Below, piece after piece: positions 16,090-26,206 of a DNA stretch of 64,000 nt. Origin of the DNA: JAPWJZ01 sp964575605 (GTDB taxonomy: Bacteria; Pseudomonadota; Alphaproteobacteria; Micavibrionales; UBA2020). The stretch spans positions 1-64,000 of the forward strand of contig CAZNRN010000003.1 of assembly GCA_964575605.1 (NCBI GenBank), read 5' to 3'. Each line of letters starts with the position of its first letter. Within the stretch, counting starts at the first letter, position 1. The notes beneath the pieces are model-generated. The model was not told the DNA's origin and ran no database searches. It was given only the letters and a program-made list of their open reading frames with translations. The position numbers and the translations under genes were made by a program.

Positions 16090-19000
16090 GTTTTTTCATC
16101 CTGTTTAAACAGCCAGACGCGCATCAGCGTCAACAAACGCTCGAGGTCGACCGGTTTGGTCAGGTAATCGTTGGCGCCGGCGGCCATGCAGCGCTCCTGC
16201 TCCTCGGGCATCGCACGGGCGGTCAGCGCGATAACCGGAAGTTTCGACCACTTCTTGTCGCTACGTATGGCGCGCATCGCCTCGTATCCGTCCATGACGG
16301 GCATCATGATGTCCATGATCACAAGTTCGATGCCGGTTTCCGATTTCAGCTTGTCGAGCGCCATCTGCCCGTTGTCGGCAATCACGACATTCATGCCATG
16401 TTTTTTCAGCATTTTCGACATGGCGAATGTGTTGCGCAGGTCGTCGTCGACCAGCAGGACGGTGCGGCCGCGCAAGACGCGGTCGGGGTTATGCTGCATG
16501 CGAATGATAGCCTGCTGGTCTTTCGACAGCGTGCTCTCCAGGCTGTGCAGGAAGAGCGTGACCTCGTCGAGCAGGCGTTCCGAAGAATGCGCGCCCTTGA
16601 TGACGATACTGCCGGTGTATTGCGACAGTTTGCGGTTTTCCTCCTCCGTCAGCTCCTTTGCCGTGTACACGATGACGGGAGGCGGTGTTTCAGTCTTCTT
16701 CGCGAGGGCATCCAGCCAGTCAAAACCCGTCATGTCGGGCAGCGAAAGGTCAAGGATGATGCAGTCGAAAGTTTCGGCATCGAGGCGCTCGAGCGCCGTC
16801 TTGCCCATGCCGATGCAGGTGATTTCCAGGTCTTTCTTTTTGAGCAGGTTCTGGATGGCCACCTGGCTCTTGCGGTCGTCCTCGACGATCAGCACTTTCT
16901 TGGCGCTTGCCTGTAGCATGTCCTCAAATCTTGCAAGGGCAACGTCAAGTTGCTCGGGCGACACCGGCTTCGTCATCATGCCAATTGCGCCTTTGCGCAG
17001 CGGCTGCTGCGCGTCAACGTTGGAAAAGCCCGTCATGATATGCACGGGAATATGCCGGGTGCGCAGGTCGTGCTTCAGCTGGTCCAGCACGGCGAGGCCA
17101 TCGAGGTCGGGCAGGCGCAGGTCGAGCAGGATAGCGCTGACCGGCTGCTCGGTCGCTATCAGGATGCCCGTCTTGCCGTCGCCCGCCACCAGGCACTTAA
17201 AGCCGCGCTTTTGCGCCGTCTTCATCAGGATATGGGCGAAATCGCGGTCGTCCTCGATGATCAGCAGCGTTTTGTCTTTCGCGCCAATCGTGGCGCGGTC
17301 GTCGCTGATGTATTCCTTGACGGGCGCGCGCGGCATTTCCTTGATTTCCGTGCGGCCGAGTTCCTGCGGCTTTTCGGCAATCCTCGCGGGAGGGTTTTTT
17401 ACGTCGCCGCCGGTTTTTTCTTCGGCCTTGACGGTATGCTTCTCGGGCAGCAGCAGCGTGAAGGTGCTGCCTTCGCCCTTCTTGCTGGTCACATGGATTT
17501 CGCCGCCCAGCATGTGCGCGAATTTGCGCCCGATGGTAAGGCCCAGGCCAGTGCCCCCGTAATGGCGGTCGGTCGAGCCATCTTCCTGCTGGAAGGCCTC
17601 GAAGATGCTGTTGAGCTTGGTCTCTTCAATGCCGATACCCGTGTCAGCGACCGAGAACGCGACCGTATTCGCAAGATCCATCGCCGTGCGGCGCAATTTA
17701 CCCGCTTCAGGCCGCGCAACACGCAATGTGACGGAGCCCTTTTCGGTGAACTTGAACGCGTTGGACAGCAGGTTTTTCAGAATTTGCTCCACCCGCTGCG
17801 CATCGGTGTGCATGACAGAGGGGATGTCGTCGGCGATCTCGAGCTTGAAGTCGACCTCTTTCTGGTCCGCCACAGGCGTGAACTGCTGCTCCATCCTGCG
17901 CAGGATATCGCGCACCGCGGTGTCGTCGGTGATGATATTGAGTTTACCCGCCTCGACCTTGGAGAGGTCGAGGATGTCGTTGATGAGGTTCAGCAGGTCA
18001 AGACCGCCGTTATAGATGATATTGCTTTCCTCCACCTGCTCCGCTGTCAGGTTACCTTCCTCGTTGTTGGCGAGGTTCTTGGCAAGAATAAGAAGCGAGT
18101 TGAGCGGCGTACGCAGCTCGTGCGACATGTTGGCGAGGAATTCCGACTTGTACTTGCCGGAGAGTTCCAGCTCCTGCGCCTTTTCCTCGAGCAGGCGGCT
18201 TTGCTCTTCCAGCTCTTCGGACTGGCGCTTGATCCGCTGGTTGTGCAGTTCCAGCGCCTGCGTCTTTTCCTCAAGCTCCTCGTTCGACACCTGCAACTCT
18301 TCCTGCTGCTGCTCGAGACGCGCCTGCGATTCTTTCAGCGCGCGGCTTTGCTCTTCCAGCTCTTCGTTCGAGACGCGCAATTCTTCGGCCTGTGTCTGTA
18401 GCTCTTCCGACTGCGCCTGGGTTTCTTCCAGCAGCGTCTGCAGGTGGCTGCGGTAGTTGGCGGACTGCACCGCCACGCCGATCGCCTTGGATGCATGTTC
18501 GAGGAATGCGACCGTCGCGTCGTTCAGCTTGTGGACGAAACCGAGCTCGAACACCGCATGCGCCATGCCGTCGGCGAAAGCGGAGGAGACGACCAGATGG
18601 CGGGGATTCGCGCCGCCCAGGCCCGATGATACGCGCAGGTATCCGTCCGGCACGTCCTCCACGATGAAGCTGCGCGCGTCCTTGATCGCCTGGCCCAGCA
18701 GGCTGTCGTTCTTGTTGAGCGTTTCGGTGCCGAAAACAGGCTCGAAACCGTAGGTGGCCGCGCGCTTGAACTCGGTCTCTTCGCGGGCGAAGAAGATGCC
18801 CGCATGGGCGTCCAGGTACTCCGCCAGGTATTTCAGCACGTTGTTGCCCAGCTGCGCGATGGTGAGGTCGCCCAGCATCGCGCCGGAAAGCCCCGCCTGC
18901 CCGGCCTGGAACCACTCTTCGATGCGGCGCTTGTTATTGCCGCGCGCCAGCAGGTAGGTGATGATCACAGCAAGCGCGATGCTGAGCATGCAGCTGATGA

Positions 19001-19595
19001 CGCCCGCCGCGATAGCGGTGCGGAACGAGGCTTCCGTTTCCCCGACGCGCTCTTCGCGCAGGGCCCGCTCCTTGTCGGTCATTGTGGTGAAATCGTCGCG
19101 CAGCTTTTCCATCATCTGCTTGCCCTGCCCGGCCATGATGATGTCGCGCGCAGCCTCGAAGCCCTGCTCCTGCCGCGCTTTGATGGCCAGTTCGAGGCGG
19201 TTGAGCCGCTGTTCGGCCAGTGCGCGGAACGACGCGATGCGCTGTTGCTGTTCGGGATTGTCGGAGGTTAATTCTTTCAGCCTGTCCATCTCGAGCGGCA
19301 ATTGTGCGCGCGCATCGTTATATGGCTCCAGATATTCGGTATTGCCGGTGATGACATAGCCCCGCTGGCCGGTTTCGGCATCCTTGAGCAGCGACAGCAT
19401 GCGGTTGGCCGTCAGCAGCACGTCGTAGGTGTGGGTAACCCAGCCGGAATCTTCCTTCATCACCTCGATGCGGGTGTAGGTGATGTAGCCGGTGCCGAGG
19501 AAAAAACAAATGATCAGGACAAGGCCCGTGATCATCGGTAAATCTTCGTTGCGAGCCTTCTGTCTCCGGGCATTTGCCGCCGATTTTGCTGCCAT
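16086..19595 (-). CDS. Hybrid histidine kinase: CHASE3-GAF-coiled coil-HisKA-HATPase-three receivers
   Basis: 1169 residues. A TM helix (about 20-40) is followed by a periplasmic CHASE3 domain (LLSLLKDAETGQRGYVITG near 65-85) and a second TM (about 193-215). Next come a GAF-like region (about 235-385), a long coiled coil of repeated EELxxxxEELEEQ units (390-480) and HisKA with the phosphoacceptor His in SHELRTPLN. The HATPase boxes NLLSNAFKF, DTGIGI and GGTGLGL follow. Three receivers complete the protein (about 770-890, 895-1020, 1045-1160), each with a DD pair and a phospho-Asp (ILLDLRLPD, IILDLSLPD, VIMDIMMPV). It is the second gene of the operon, 48 bp behind another kinase and coupled to cheR. 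Confidence 0.93.
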   Translation of the reverse strand: MAAKSAANARRQKARNEDLPMITGLVLIICFFLGTGYITYTRIEVMKEDSGWVTHTYDVLLTANRMLSLLKDAETGQRGYVITGNTEYLEPYNDARAQLPLEMDRLKELTSDNPEQQQRIASFRALAEQRLNRLELAIKARQEQGFEAARDIIMAGQGKQMMEKLRDDFTTMTDKERALREERVGETEASFRTAIAAGVISCMLSIALAVIITYLLARGNNKRRIEEWFQAGQAGLSGAMLGDLTIAQLGNNVLKYLAEYLDAHAGIFFAREETEFKRAATYGFEPVFGTETLNKNDSLLGQAIKDARSFIVEDVPDGYLRVSSGLGGANPRHLVVSSAFADGMAHAVFELGFVHKLNDATVAFLEHASKAIGVAVQSANYRSHLQTLLEETQAQSEELQTQAEELRVSNEELEEQSRALKESQARLEQQQEELQVSNEELEEKTQALELHNQRIKRQSEELEEQSRLLEEKAQELELSGKYKSEFLANMSHELRTPLNSLLILAKNLANNEEGNLTAEQVEESNIIYNGGLDLLNLINDILDLSKVEAGKLNIITDDTAVRDILRRMEQQFTPVADQKEVDFKLEIADDIPSVMHTDAQRVEQILKNLLSNAFKFTEKGSVTLRVARPEAGKLRRTAMDLANTVAFSVADTGIGIEETKLNSIFEAFQQEDGSTDRHYGGTGLGLTIGRKFAHMLGGEIHVTSKKGEGSTFTLLLPEKHTVKAEEKTGGDVKNPPARIAEKPQELGRTEIKEMPRAPVKEYISDDRATIGAKDKTLLIIEDDRDFAHILMKTAQKRGFKCLVAGDGKTGILIATEQPVSAILLDLRLPDLDGLAVLDQLKHDLRTRHIPVHIMTGFSNVDAQQPLRKGAIGMMTKPVSPEQLDVALARFEDMLQASAKKVLIVEDDRKSQVAIQNLLKKKDLEITCIGMGKTALERLDAETFDCIILDLSLPDMTGFDWLDALAKKTETPPPVIVYTAKELTEEENRKLSQYTGSIVIKGAHSSERLLDEVTLFLHSLESTLSKDQQAIIRMQHNPDRVLRGRTVLLVDDDLRNTFAMSKMLKKHGMNVVIADNGQMALDKLKSETGIELVIMDIMMPVMDGYEAMRAIRSDKKWSKLPVIALTARAMPEEQERCMAAGANDYLTKPVDLERLLTLMRVWLFKQDEKT

Positions 19596-19643
19596 GATCT
19601 GAATAACCCCCGCCTTTTAAACTCAGCCGTTGTTGTTGAAGAC

Positions 19644-20777
19644 TTATTTCGGGAACGTGAACGTAAAGGTCGCGCCCTTGCCTGCGTCCGACGCGACCGA
19701 TATCTTGCCGCCCAGCGTCATCAGCACCTTTTTAACAATGGCGAGGCCCATGCCGCTGCCCTCGACCTTGTCGCGGGGCTGAAGCGTCTGGAACATCTCG
19801 AATATTTTTTCGTGGAACTGCGGCGATATGCCGGGGCCATCGTCTTTCACGGTGAAAAGGTAATGGTCCTTGTGTTCTTCCACCTCCACCTCGACGCGGC
19901 CGTCCTTGCGGTTGTGATGTTTGATCGCGTTGTTGATAAGGTTGTAGAGGATCTGCTGTAGCGGCAGGCGCCGCACGCGAATGGCGTCAAAGCCCGCGCC
20001 GAAAACCAGCGTGAATCCCGCGGGAGGCGATGCCAGCGTCGCCACGTCCTCCGCCATCTTGCGGCCCTCAACGATTTCGGACGAGCCCATTTGCTCGGCG
20101 CTGCTGCTGCGCGCGTAATCGAGCGTATCGTCCAGCAGTTTTTCCATGCGCCGCACGCGTTTGTGGATGTCGGCGATGTATTTCTTGCTCTGGGGGGAAA
20201 GGCTGTCGCCCACGTCCTCGTCCAGCCACTGTGAAAGGTTGTAAATCGCGCGCAACGGGGTTTTAAGGTCGTGCGCGCAGATATAGGCGAAACGCTCCAG
20301 TTCCTCGTTCGACTGCGTGAGGTTAGCGTTCAACTTCATGATCTGTTCACGCTGGATGTAGAGGTCGAGGTAAACCATCACCTTGCTGCGCAGGATATCG
20401 GGGTTGATAGGCTTGAAGATGTAATCGACGGCGCCAATAGTCGCGGCTTTGCTGGCGTAGCGTTCTTCCTTGCTGATGGCAGTCACGAAGATGATGGGTG
20501 TGCCGCGCATGCTGTCTTCTTCCTGCATGAGGGCCGCGGTTTCAAACCCGTCCATTTCGGGCATTTGCACGTCGAGGATAACGACGGCGAATTTGTTGCG
20601 CAGCATCAGCGACAGCGCTTCGTTGCCCGAACTTGCCGTAAATAGCCTGGCGGGCAAATTCTTGAGCACCTTTTCGGTGACCAGCAAATTCTCTTTCCTG
20701 TCGTCCACGATCAGGATATTCGCAAGGATCTGGGGGGAAGATTGCGGTGACGTTTCAGCAGTGGATGTTAGCGCCAT
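19644..20777 (-). CDS. Soluble receiver-histidine kinase
   Basis: 377 residues with no TM segment. The N-terminal receiver (about 20-140) has NILIVDDRKEN, phospho-Asp in VVILDVQMPEMDG and the lysine in YIFKPINPD. A coiled linker leads to HisKA (FAYICAHDLKTPLRAI, His in AHDLKTP) and an HATPase domain (NLINNAIKHH, DDGPGI, GSGMGLAI). The HDLKTP type is typical of phytochrome-like kinases. It is the first gene of the kinase-kinase-cheR-cheB operon and probably passes or receives phosphate from the hybrid kinase just downstream. Confidence 0.92.
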   Translation of the reverse strand: MALTSTAETSPQSSPQILANILIVDDRKENLLVTEKVLKNLPARLFTASSGNEALSLMLRNKFAVVILDVQMPEMDGFETAALMQEEDSMRGTPIIFVTAISKEERYASKAATIGAVDYIFKPINPDILRSKVMVYLDLYIQREQIMKLNANLTQSNEELERFAYICAHDLKTPLRAIYNLSQWLDEDVGDSLSPQSKKYIADIHKRVRRMEKLLDDTLDYARSSSAEQMGSSEIVEGRKMAEDVATLASPPAGFTLVFGAGFDAIRVRRLPLQQILYNLINNAIKHHNRKDGRVEVEVEEHKDHYLFTVKDDGPGISPQFHEKIFEMFQTLQPRDKVEGSGMGLAIVKKVLMTLGGKISVASDAGKGATFTFTFPK

Positions 20778-21064
20778 AAACGCCTCCCCTTCAAAAGCAG
20801 CCCTGTCTTAGTAAATTCCCCTGACATATATGATGTTCGGAATCGCCTCGCGATACAATCGCTAATTGCGTGTGACATGGAACTAAACCTGTGGTACTTT
20901 GATATCCAGACAGGAACTATTTTCAATAATAATAATATGGTAGTTCATGCCCACCTTTCTGAAAACATCCCCGTTAACCTGTGGTCAAACGCAGGCAGGG
21001 TATAATGTAAATATACGACACCTGACTTCCGGTTCCTTTCATTGTTCAATAGGGAAAGCTCCCG

Positions 21065-22744
21065 ATGATTGACAGAGTGCCGGGGCCTGGCAACCGGACC
21101 AGCAGCCCCATCCTGGTTGTCGAAGACAACGAGCTGGATCTCGAAGCGACCAAGCGTGCCTTTAGCAAAAGCGGTGTTAAGAACGAGATCAGCCACGCCT
21201 GGACCGCCGAAGAAGCCATCAATTACCTGGTCGACCCCAGCCATACCGCCCCCTGTCTCATCCTGCTCGACCTGAACCTGCCCGGCATGGGCGGCCGCAA
21301 GGCGCTCGAGATCATCCGGCAAGACAAATCGATGACGCAAATCCCGATCATCGTGCTCACCACCTCCGACTACGACAAGGATGTGGAGATGTGCTACGGC
21401 CTCGGCGCCAGTTCCTATATCAAGAAGCCGATGGATTTCGAGACGCTCTGCACCGCCATCCGCAACCTGTCGGAATACTGGCTGGGCACCAACCTGCTGC
21501 CGCCGCTGCGCGACGAACGCGAACGCATCAAGGCGCTTGAAGAGGCGAAAAAGGCCGCCGAAATGGCAAGCCAGGCGAAATCCGATTTCCTCGCGACGAT
21601 GTCGCACGAGCTGCGCACGCCGCTGAACTCCATCCTCGGCATGCTGCGCCTGCTGCTCGACGATAAAACCGTTGATTCATCGCACCGTCGCATGATTGAT
21701 GTCGCAAACCAGGCGGCCAAGGGTCTGCTGGTCACCGTAAACGACGTGCTGGATATTTCAAAGATCGAGGCCGGCTGCCTCGAGCTTGAAACAATCCCCT
21801 TCAGCCTCGACCGCACCCTCGACACGGTGATCGAGACCATGAAGCCGCTTTATGCTGCCAAAGGGCTGGAATTCAAATCCAGTATTGCCGGAGCGCCCTT
21901 CCCCACGCTGTTAGGTGACCCGACGCGGCTGTCGCGCATCATGGTCAACCTGCTGGGCAACGCGATAAAATACACCGAAAAGGGCTCGGTCACCCTCGAT
22001 GTGGCTGTCACGGCCGAGGGCGAAGAGGTCGTCACGCTCGACCTGCGTGTGACCGACACGGGCATCGGCATCCCGGCCGACAAACTCGATTATATCTTCG
22101 AGAAATATACGCAGAGCGACAGCACCATCACCCGCCGTTTCGGCGGCACGGGCCTCGGCCTTTCGATTACCCGCGACATCACCGCGATGATGGGCGGGAA
22201 GATCGGCGTCGAAAGCGTATTGGCGCAGGGCTCGACCTTTTGGGTCAGCATTCCCTTCCGCACCACGCAGCTGCTTGCGGACGAAAGCCGCAGCGCAGGC
22301 GCTACAGCGTCGAACCGCCTGCCGCCGGAACTGCGCAAGAAATCCGGACAGATGAGGGTTCTGCTGGCCGAAGACGAAATGCTGAACGTCGCCTTCATGA
22401 AAAAACTGCTGCCGCGCATGGGCTTCGAAACCATCGACGTCGCAACGAACGGCATCGAAGCCTACGACACGTTTGAAAAAGGCAATTATGACCTGATGCT
22501 GCTCGACTGCCACATGCCGGCGCTAAGCGGATATGACGTCGTGCGCAAGATCCGCGCGGAGGAAAAGAAATCCGGCCGCTACCCCCTGCCCGTCATCGCC
22601 ATGACGGCCGACGCGATGGAAGAAACCCGCAAGGCCTGCATCGAAGCTGGCATGGACGAATACGTCAGCAAACCCGTCGACCTCGACCGTTTCCGGCAGG
22701 TGCTGGAATACTGGGTGAGTTTCCCCGACGAGCCCGAGTGCTGA
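21065..22744 (+). CDS. Soluble hybrid histidine kinase: receiver-HisKA-HATPase-receiver
   Basis: 559 residues. Receiver 1 (about 15-135) has ILVVEDNELD, the phospho-Asp in LILLDLNLPGMGG and YIKKPMD. HisKA has SHELRTPLNSILGM, and the ATPase domain has NLLGNAIKYT, DTGIGI and GGTGLGLS. Receiver 2 (about 430-550) has VLLAEDEMLNV, LMLLDCHMPALSGYD and YVSKPVD. No TM is present, so it senses a cytosolic cue or acts as a phosphorelay hub. It is divergent from the 14.6-20.8 kb operon across a 287-bp AT-rich gap. Its core resembles the kinase at 29719 (same LDCHMP and GMDEYxSKP receiver type), which suggests duplication. Confidence 0.93.
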   Translation: MIDRVPGPGNRTSSPILVVEDNELDLEATKRAFSKSGVKNEISHAWTAEEAINYLVDPSHTAPCLILLDLNLPGMGGRKALEIIRQDKSMTQIPIIVLTTSDYDKDVEMCYGLGASSYIKKPMDFETLCTAIRNLSEYWLGTNLLPPLRDERERIKALEEAKKAAEMASQAKSDFLATMSHELRTPLNSILGMLRLLLDDKTVDSSHRRMIDVANQAAKGLLVTVNDVLDISKIEAGCLELETIPFSLDRTLDTVIETMKPLYAAKGLEFKSSIAGAPFPTLLGDPTRLSRIMVNLLGNAIKYTEKGSVTLDVAVTAEGEEVVTLDLRVTDTGIGIPADKLDYIFEKYTQSDSTITRRFGGTGLGLSITRDITAMMGGKIGVESVLAQGSTFWVSIPFRTTQLLADESRSAGATASNRLPPELRKKSGQMRVLLAEDEMLNVAFMKKLLPRMGFETIDVATNGIEAYDTFEKGNYDLMLLDCHMPALSGYDVVRKIRAEEKKSGRYPLPVIAMTADAMEETRKACIEAGMDEYVSKPVDLDRFRQVLEYWVSFPDEPEC

Positions 22745-24676
22745 TTACAGCCCCGAGATCGAATGGTCCTTCGGCCATTTTACTGTCCACCCCAGCTTGA
22801 GGTCTTTTGACGATTTCGGTTCCATCGTAAAGCCCCATTGCAGCAGGCCTTTGATGTTTTCGGTATCGGGGGTATAGCCTTGTGTCGTGACGGGTGCGAT
22901 TTCCACAGCAATTTTTTCGTCGCGTGCCGCAGGCGTTGTTTCCTTTACCACAATATCGACGGGGTCGGCGTGCAGGTTTTTGATCTCTGTCACGAACTCA
23001 CGTTCGAGGATGGCGTCTTTTGAAATGATCCCAGCCTCCTTGCGTTCATCCCTCAGGGTCTTGCGCTTGACTGAAACCTGGTCATCGACGCCGAAATAAA
23101 AATCATAATCCTCGCCCGGGCGCAGCAGCGGCAGGCTCGACTGACCGACATAGGCGTCGTCGCGGAACAGCGCGACCTGTCCCGGCAATACAGGGCTGTC
23201 GCCTTTCAGCTTCGTGCGCACGACAAGGTAAGCCTCGGTGCTGATCTGGGGCTTGATATGCACCTGCACCTTGCTCTCGGCATCGAAAGCGCCGACCATC
23301 AGCTTGGTTTCCGAGCCATCCGTCAGCACCGTGCTGGGCCCGGGGATTTTATATTCGTTCATAAAACCGCCGGTCTGTATCTGGGCGGGGGTGAAGCTGG
23401 CAGCACGGACGGGCTGTGCCATCGGCACAACTTCCGCCTCCATGGAAAGGCGTTTCGCCTCAGTCCTCTGGCGCCACTCCGCCAACGGGTCGCCGGCCCT
23501 GCCCAACGCTTGCGGCGGCAAGTCAAGTGTGTTTCTCTCGCCCGCATCAACAGGTGTTGGCATCGCGCTTGTACCTTCTGCATAGTTTCTCGGTTGGTAA
23601 AGGTTTACCCACATCGGGTTCAAATCCGCCAGGCTGGCGCTGCGCTGCGGCTGGGCAGTCGACAGCGTGAGTGCCACGTCTTTCCAGTCTTCGCTGGTCT
23701 GCTGTCGCACGGAGCCGTATTGCAGCAGCTGCAATTCTCCCTTGTCTTTGGTATTTACCCGCGCGTCATATATAGGCTGCCAGGTCGCATTGGGTATTTG
23801 ATAGCTGAGCGACAGCGTCAGGCGCGCCTCTTTGTCGCTCTCCACAGGAACCAGCACCGTATAAATGCTGCGTTGTTCGCCGGAGAATTGCGCCTGCATC
23901 ATTTCGGCGCGGATTTTTTCTTTCTGCCGCATCAGTTCGCGTAGTTCCACGTCTTTTTGCTGCAGGGCTTTGCGTGTTTCCCGTGCGTTGTTATAAATCA
24001 CGTCCGCTGCGGCCGCCCACTGGTCCGGCTTAAGGTTCATTTCGGCCAGATTTTCATCGGAACGCAGGCGCGCCTGTTCACCGATCTTGCCAATAAACGC
24101 CTTGCGCTCTGCCAGTGAATCCTTTTCATCCTGGATTGCCTTCATCGCCTCCTGGATTTTTTCAAGCTGGGCAATCATGGGCGCTATGACAGGCGATGTG
24201 TCGTGTGTGCTCATTATATGCTTGCTCGATACCGCACCGAATTTAACGGTGGCGCGCGCTTCTCCCTGTACGCGCAGGCTGTCGCCCAGCAGCGCCGGAG
24301 GAAGGTTTTTGAAAGCGATCGTTTTCGAACCCGCCGGAATTTCAATTTCCGCGATACGCGTAACACGCGCGCGATCGCTGTAGACGGTGACTGCAGTGAT
24401 CTTGCTTTGCGCTATCAACATCCCCTCAAACGGGTCGGCAGGTTTAAGGGTTTTACCTTGCTGGGCCGCCTCGGCCTCCATCGCAACTTGCAATTCGTCG
24501 GCGGTTTGTGGCGCGGAACTGAAATCGCCGGCTGACATCTGCGTAGGCAATCCAGCACCGCCTTTAGCCCTCAAATCATTCTGGAACTGAGTAAACTCGT
24601 CCACCGCCTCCCCTTGCGCAAAGGCCGCTGTCGTGGCGAGGGTGAGAGCGATCAAGAATGACAAAACAATTCGCAT
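22745..24676 (-). CDS. MuiA-like (DUF4140/DUF4139) exported protein
   Basis: 643 residues with a signal peptide (ending ATTAAFAQ). The N-terminal DUF4140-type region begins ITAVTVYSDRARVTRIAEI; a coiled coil follows (about 165-255); and the large C-terminal beta-rich DUF4139 part has YQIPNATWQPIYDARV and ends LQWGFTMEPKSSKDLKLGWTVKWPKD. Proteins of this type are annotated as mucoidy-inhibitor A; their biochemical role is unknown. It ends directly against the end of the kinase gene at 22744 (convergent, no gap). Confidence 0.8.
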   Translation of the reverse strand: MRIVLSFLIALTLATTAAFAQGEAVDEFTQFQNDLRAKGGAGLPTQMSAGDFSSAPQTADELQVAMEAEAAQQGKTLKPADPFEGMLIAQSKITAVTVYSDRARVTRIAEIEIPAGSKTIAFKNLPPALLGDSLRVQGEARATVKFGAVSSKHIMSTHDTSPVIAPMIAQLEKIQEAMKAIQDEKDSLAERKAFIGKIGEQARLRSDENLAEMNLKPDQWAAAADVIYNNARETRKALQQKDVELRELMRQKEKIRAEMMQAQFSGEQRSIYTVLVPVESDKEARLTLSLSYQIPNATWQPIYDARVNTKDKGELQLLQYGSVRQQTSEDWKDVALTLSTAQPQRSASLADLNPMWVNLYQPRNYAEGTSAMPTPVDAGERNTLDLPPQALGRAGDPLAEWRQRTEAKRLSMEAEVVPMAQPVRAASFTPAQIQTGGFMNEYKIPGPSTVLTDGSETKLMVGAFDAESKVQVHIKPQISTEAYLVVRTKLKGDSPVLPGQVALFRDDAYVGQSSLPLLRPGEDYDFYFGVDDQVSVKRKTLRDERKEAGIISKDAILEREFVTEIKNLHADPVDIVVKETTPAARDEKIAVEIAPVTTQGYTPDTENIKGLLQWGFTMEPKSSKDLKLGWTVKWPKDHSISGL

Positions 24677-24828
24677 GGCTACCCCTTATAAAAATGCGCA
24701 AAAAATATCCCGCCCCAGTATAGGAAGCGGTTGTTAATTTTGGGTTATTTGGGCTCTGGAAAATATAAACCCATCAGATTTTATTTTTCATATTGACGAA
24801 CACAGCCTTCAGGTCTACAAATCCATGC

Positions 24829-25812
24829 ATGAAAAAACCCTCCCGCAATACAGCCCTTAAGCTTTTCAATATCGCCGCGATGACAGGGTTACTGGCCTTT
24901 GTGTTGATGCGTCATAGCGGTCAGTCTGAATACAAAGAAGAGTGCGCTGCCGTTAGCGACGCTTCGGCCCTTGCGCAGAAACTTCCCGAGAGTTCCCGCA
25001 ACCTGGCCCTGCTTTCCGCCCAGCCGCTGACCGGCATGGCTATAAGGAACTTGCAGGAACAAGGCTCGCCCCTGCGTCTCTGCCGCGTAATAAAACTGGG
25101 AGGTAACGCGGCGGGAGGATACCAGCCGCCCGAGAAAACGATGCGTATGCTCGAACGGCACGAGAACCCCTATGTGCTGTCGCACGAATTGTATCACGCC
25201 AGCCAGGACACGCGCGGGTCGCTGGCCGCGCTGTCCAACCCGGAGCTTGCTATTCAGGACCAGATCATGGCGAACCTTGTCATCGAGGCTTCGGCTGTGG
25301 GCTATACATTCATGGCTTTCAAGGAAATCGACAAGTCTTCCCCAGGCGCTTATGCAGCTTTCGCAGCGGCGGATTACAGCTTCAATATGTCGGGTTCATT
25401 CACGCGCGCCTATGACCAAGCCATAGCGAAAGGCGCAGGTGAACAAGAGGCTTTGCGCGCGGGCGGCACAGCTGTTGTTGAAGGGCTATTACGCGGCGAA
25501 GACGCATACTGGTCTGTTAGTTATCTTATAAAGTCCATGGAAAATTATTTAGCACCCAACCGCCCCGCGGCACCCCAGGGTATACGGCACGACCCTTCAT
25601 ACAGGGGAAAGCTTGCCGCTTACTTTAACAATGCCGCAAGCGTCGCACCGGGAATCAGCATATTACCGTCGATATTAAGCGACGCCGATCCTGCTGCAAT
25701 CGACCGTTTGCTGACTATTGACGATAATTCACGGGCAACCCAGAAGAAACCTCAGACGGCCGCCACCAGTTCGACCTTGATACGGTCGGGGTCTTCGAAG
25801 AATACGGCATAG
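24829..25812 (+). CDS. Putative zinc metallopeptidase (DUF6782-like), membrane-anchored
   Basis: 327 residues from the ATG at 24829; a TTG 36 bases upstream is in frame but the protein then lacks a clean start. An N-terminal hydrophobic segment (about 10-25) could anchor it in the membrane. The motif LSHELYHASQD (HExxH) with downstream IEASAVGYTFMAF fits a zincin in which a later Glu is the third ligand. The family call is tentative; it shares the HELxH-A/W-Q pattern with the gene at 27993. Its last 61 bp overlap the convergent VOC gene. Confidence 0.6.
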   Translation: MKKPSRNTALKLFNIAAMTGLLAFVLMRHSGQSEYKEECAAVSDASALAQKLPESSRNLALLSAQPLTGMAIRNLQEQGSPLRLCRVIKLGGNAAGGYQPPEKTMRMLERHENPYVLSHELYHASQDTRGSLAALSNPELAIQDQIMANLVIEASAVGYTFMAFKEIDKSSPGAYAAFAAADYSFNMSGSFTRAYDQAIAKGAGEQEALRAGGTAVVEGLLRGEDAYWSVSYLIKSMENYLAPNRPAAPQGIRHDPSYRGKLAAYFNNAASVAPGISILPSILSDADPAAIDRLLTIDDNSRATQKKPQTAATSSTLIRSGSSKNTA

Positions 25813-26147
25813 TTGCTCTTGCCGCCGGCGTAGGGGTGGCGGTCGGCGTAGAGGATATTTACGTTGCGCGATTTCAGCTCTTCGGTCAGCGCGTCAACCT
25901 CGGCGCGGTCGGCAGCGTGGAAGGCCAGGTGGTTCAGTCCCGTTCGCTTGCGGTGATAAGGCTGCAGCTTGAACGCGTCTTCCACCTGCACGATGACGAA
26001 ATAGGTTGCGCCGAGTTTCCAGCTGCGCCCCTGCTCCCAGCTCTGGTACGGCGCATAGCCGAGTTTGCCCAGCAGCCAGCCCCAGAACTGGGCCGAGACC
26101 TCGAGGTCGGCGACGTTGATTTCGATATGCGACAGCTGGCCACGCAT
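25752..26147 (-). CDS. VOC-family (glyoxalase/dioxygenase fold) protein
   Basis: 131 residues with one vicinal-oxygen-chelate repeat pair. LSHIEINVADLEVSAQFWGWLLGKLGY opens the first beta-alpha-beta-beta-beta unit. GLNHLAFHAADRAEVDALTEEL starts the second, and YAVFFEDPDRIKVELVA supplies the last metal ligand. The probable ligands are His7, His (NHLAF) and Glu (KVELV). The substrate is unknown. It is a single gene, convergent with the metallopeptidase gene. Confidence 0.85.
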   Translation of the reverse strand: MRGQLSHIEINVADLEVSAQFWGWLLGKLGYAPYQSWEQGRSWKLGATYFVIVQVEDAFKLQPYHRKRTGLNHLAFHAADRAEVDALTEELKSRNVNILYADRHPYAGGKSNYAVFFEDPDRIKVELVAAV

Positions 26148-26206
26148 GGCGGCACCCTCCCCTTATTGACAGGAGAAGCCTAGCGGCGCATGGCTGCGGT
26201 TGTCAA

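Noticed and set aside
16950..18401. Long plus-strand frame over the hybrid kinase
   Set aside because: Antisense shadow of the kinase coiled coil and ATPase domain, with low-complexity Leu/Phe/Arg content and no start signal.
20945..21607. Minus-strand frame upstream of the kinase at 21065
   Set aside because: It overlaps the receiver domain of that kinase antisense and has no recognisable domain.
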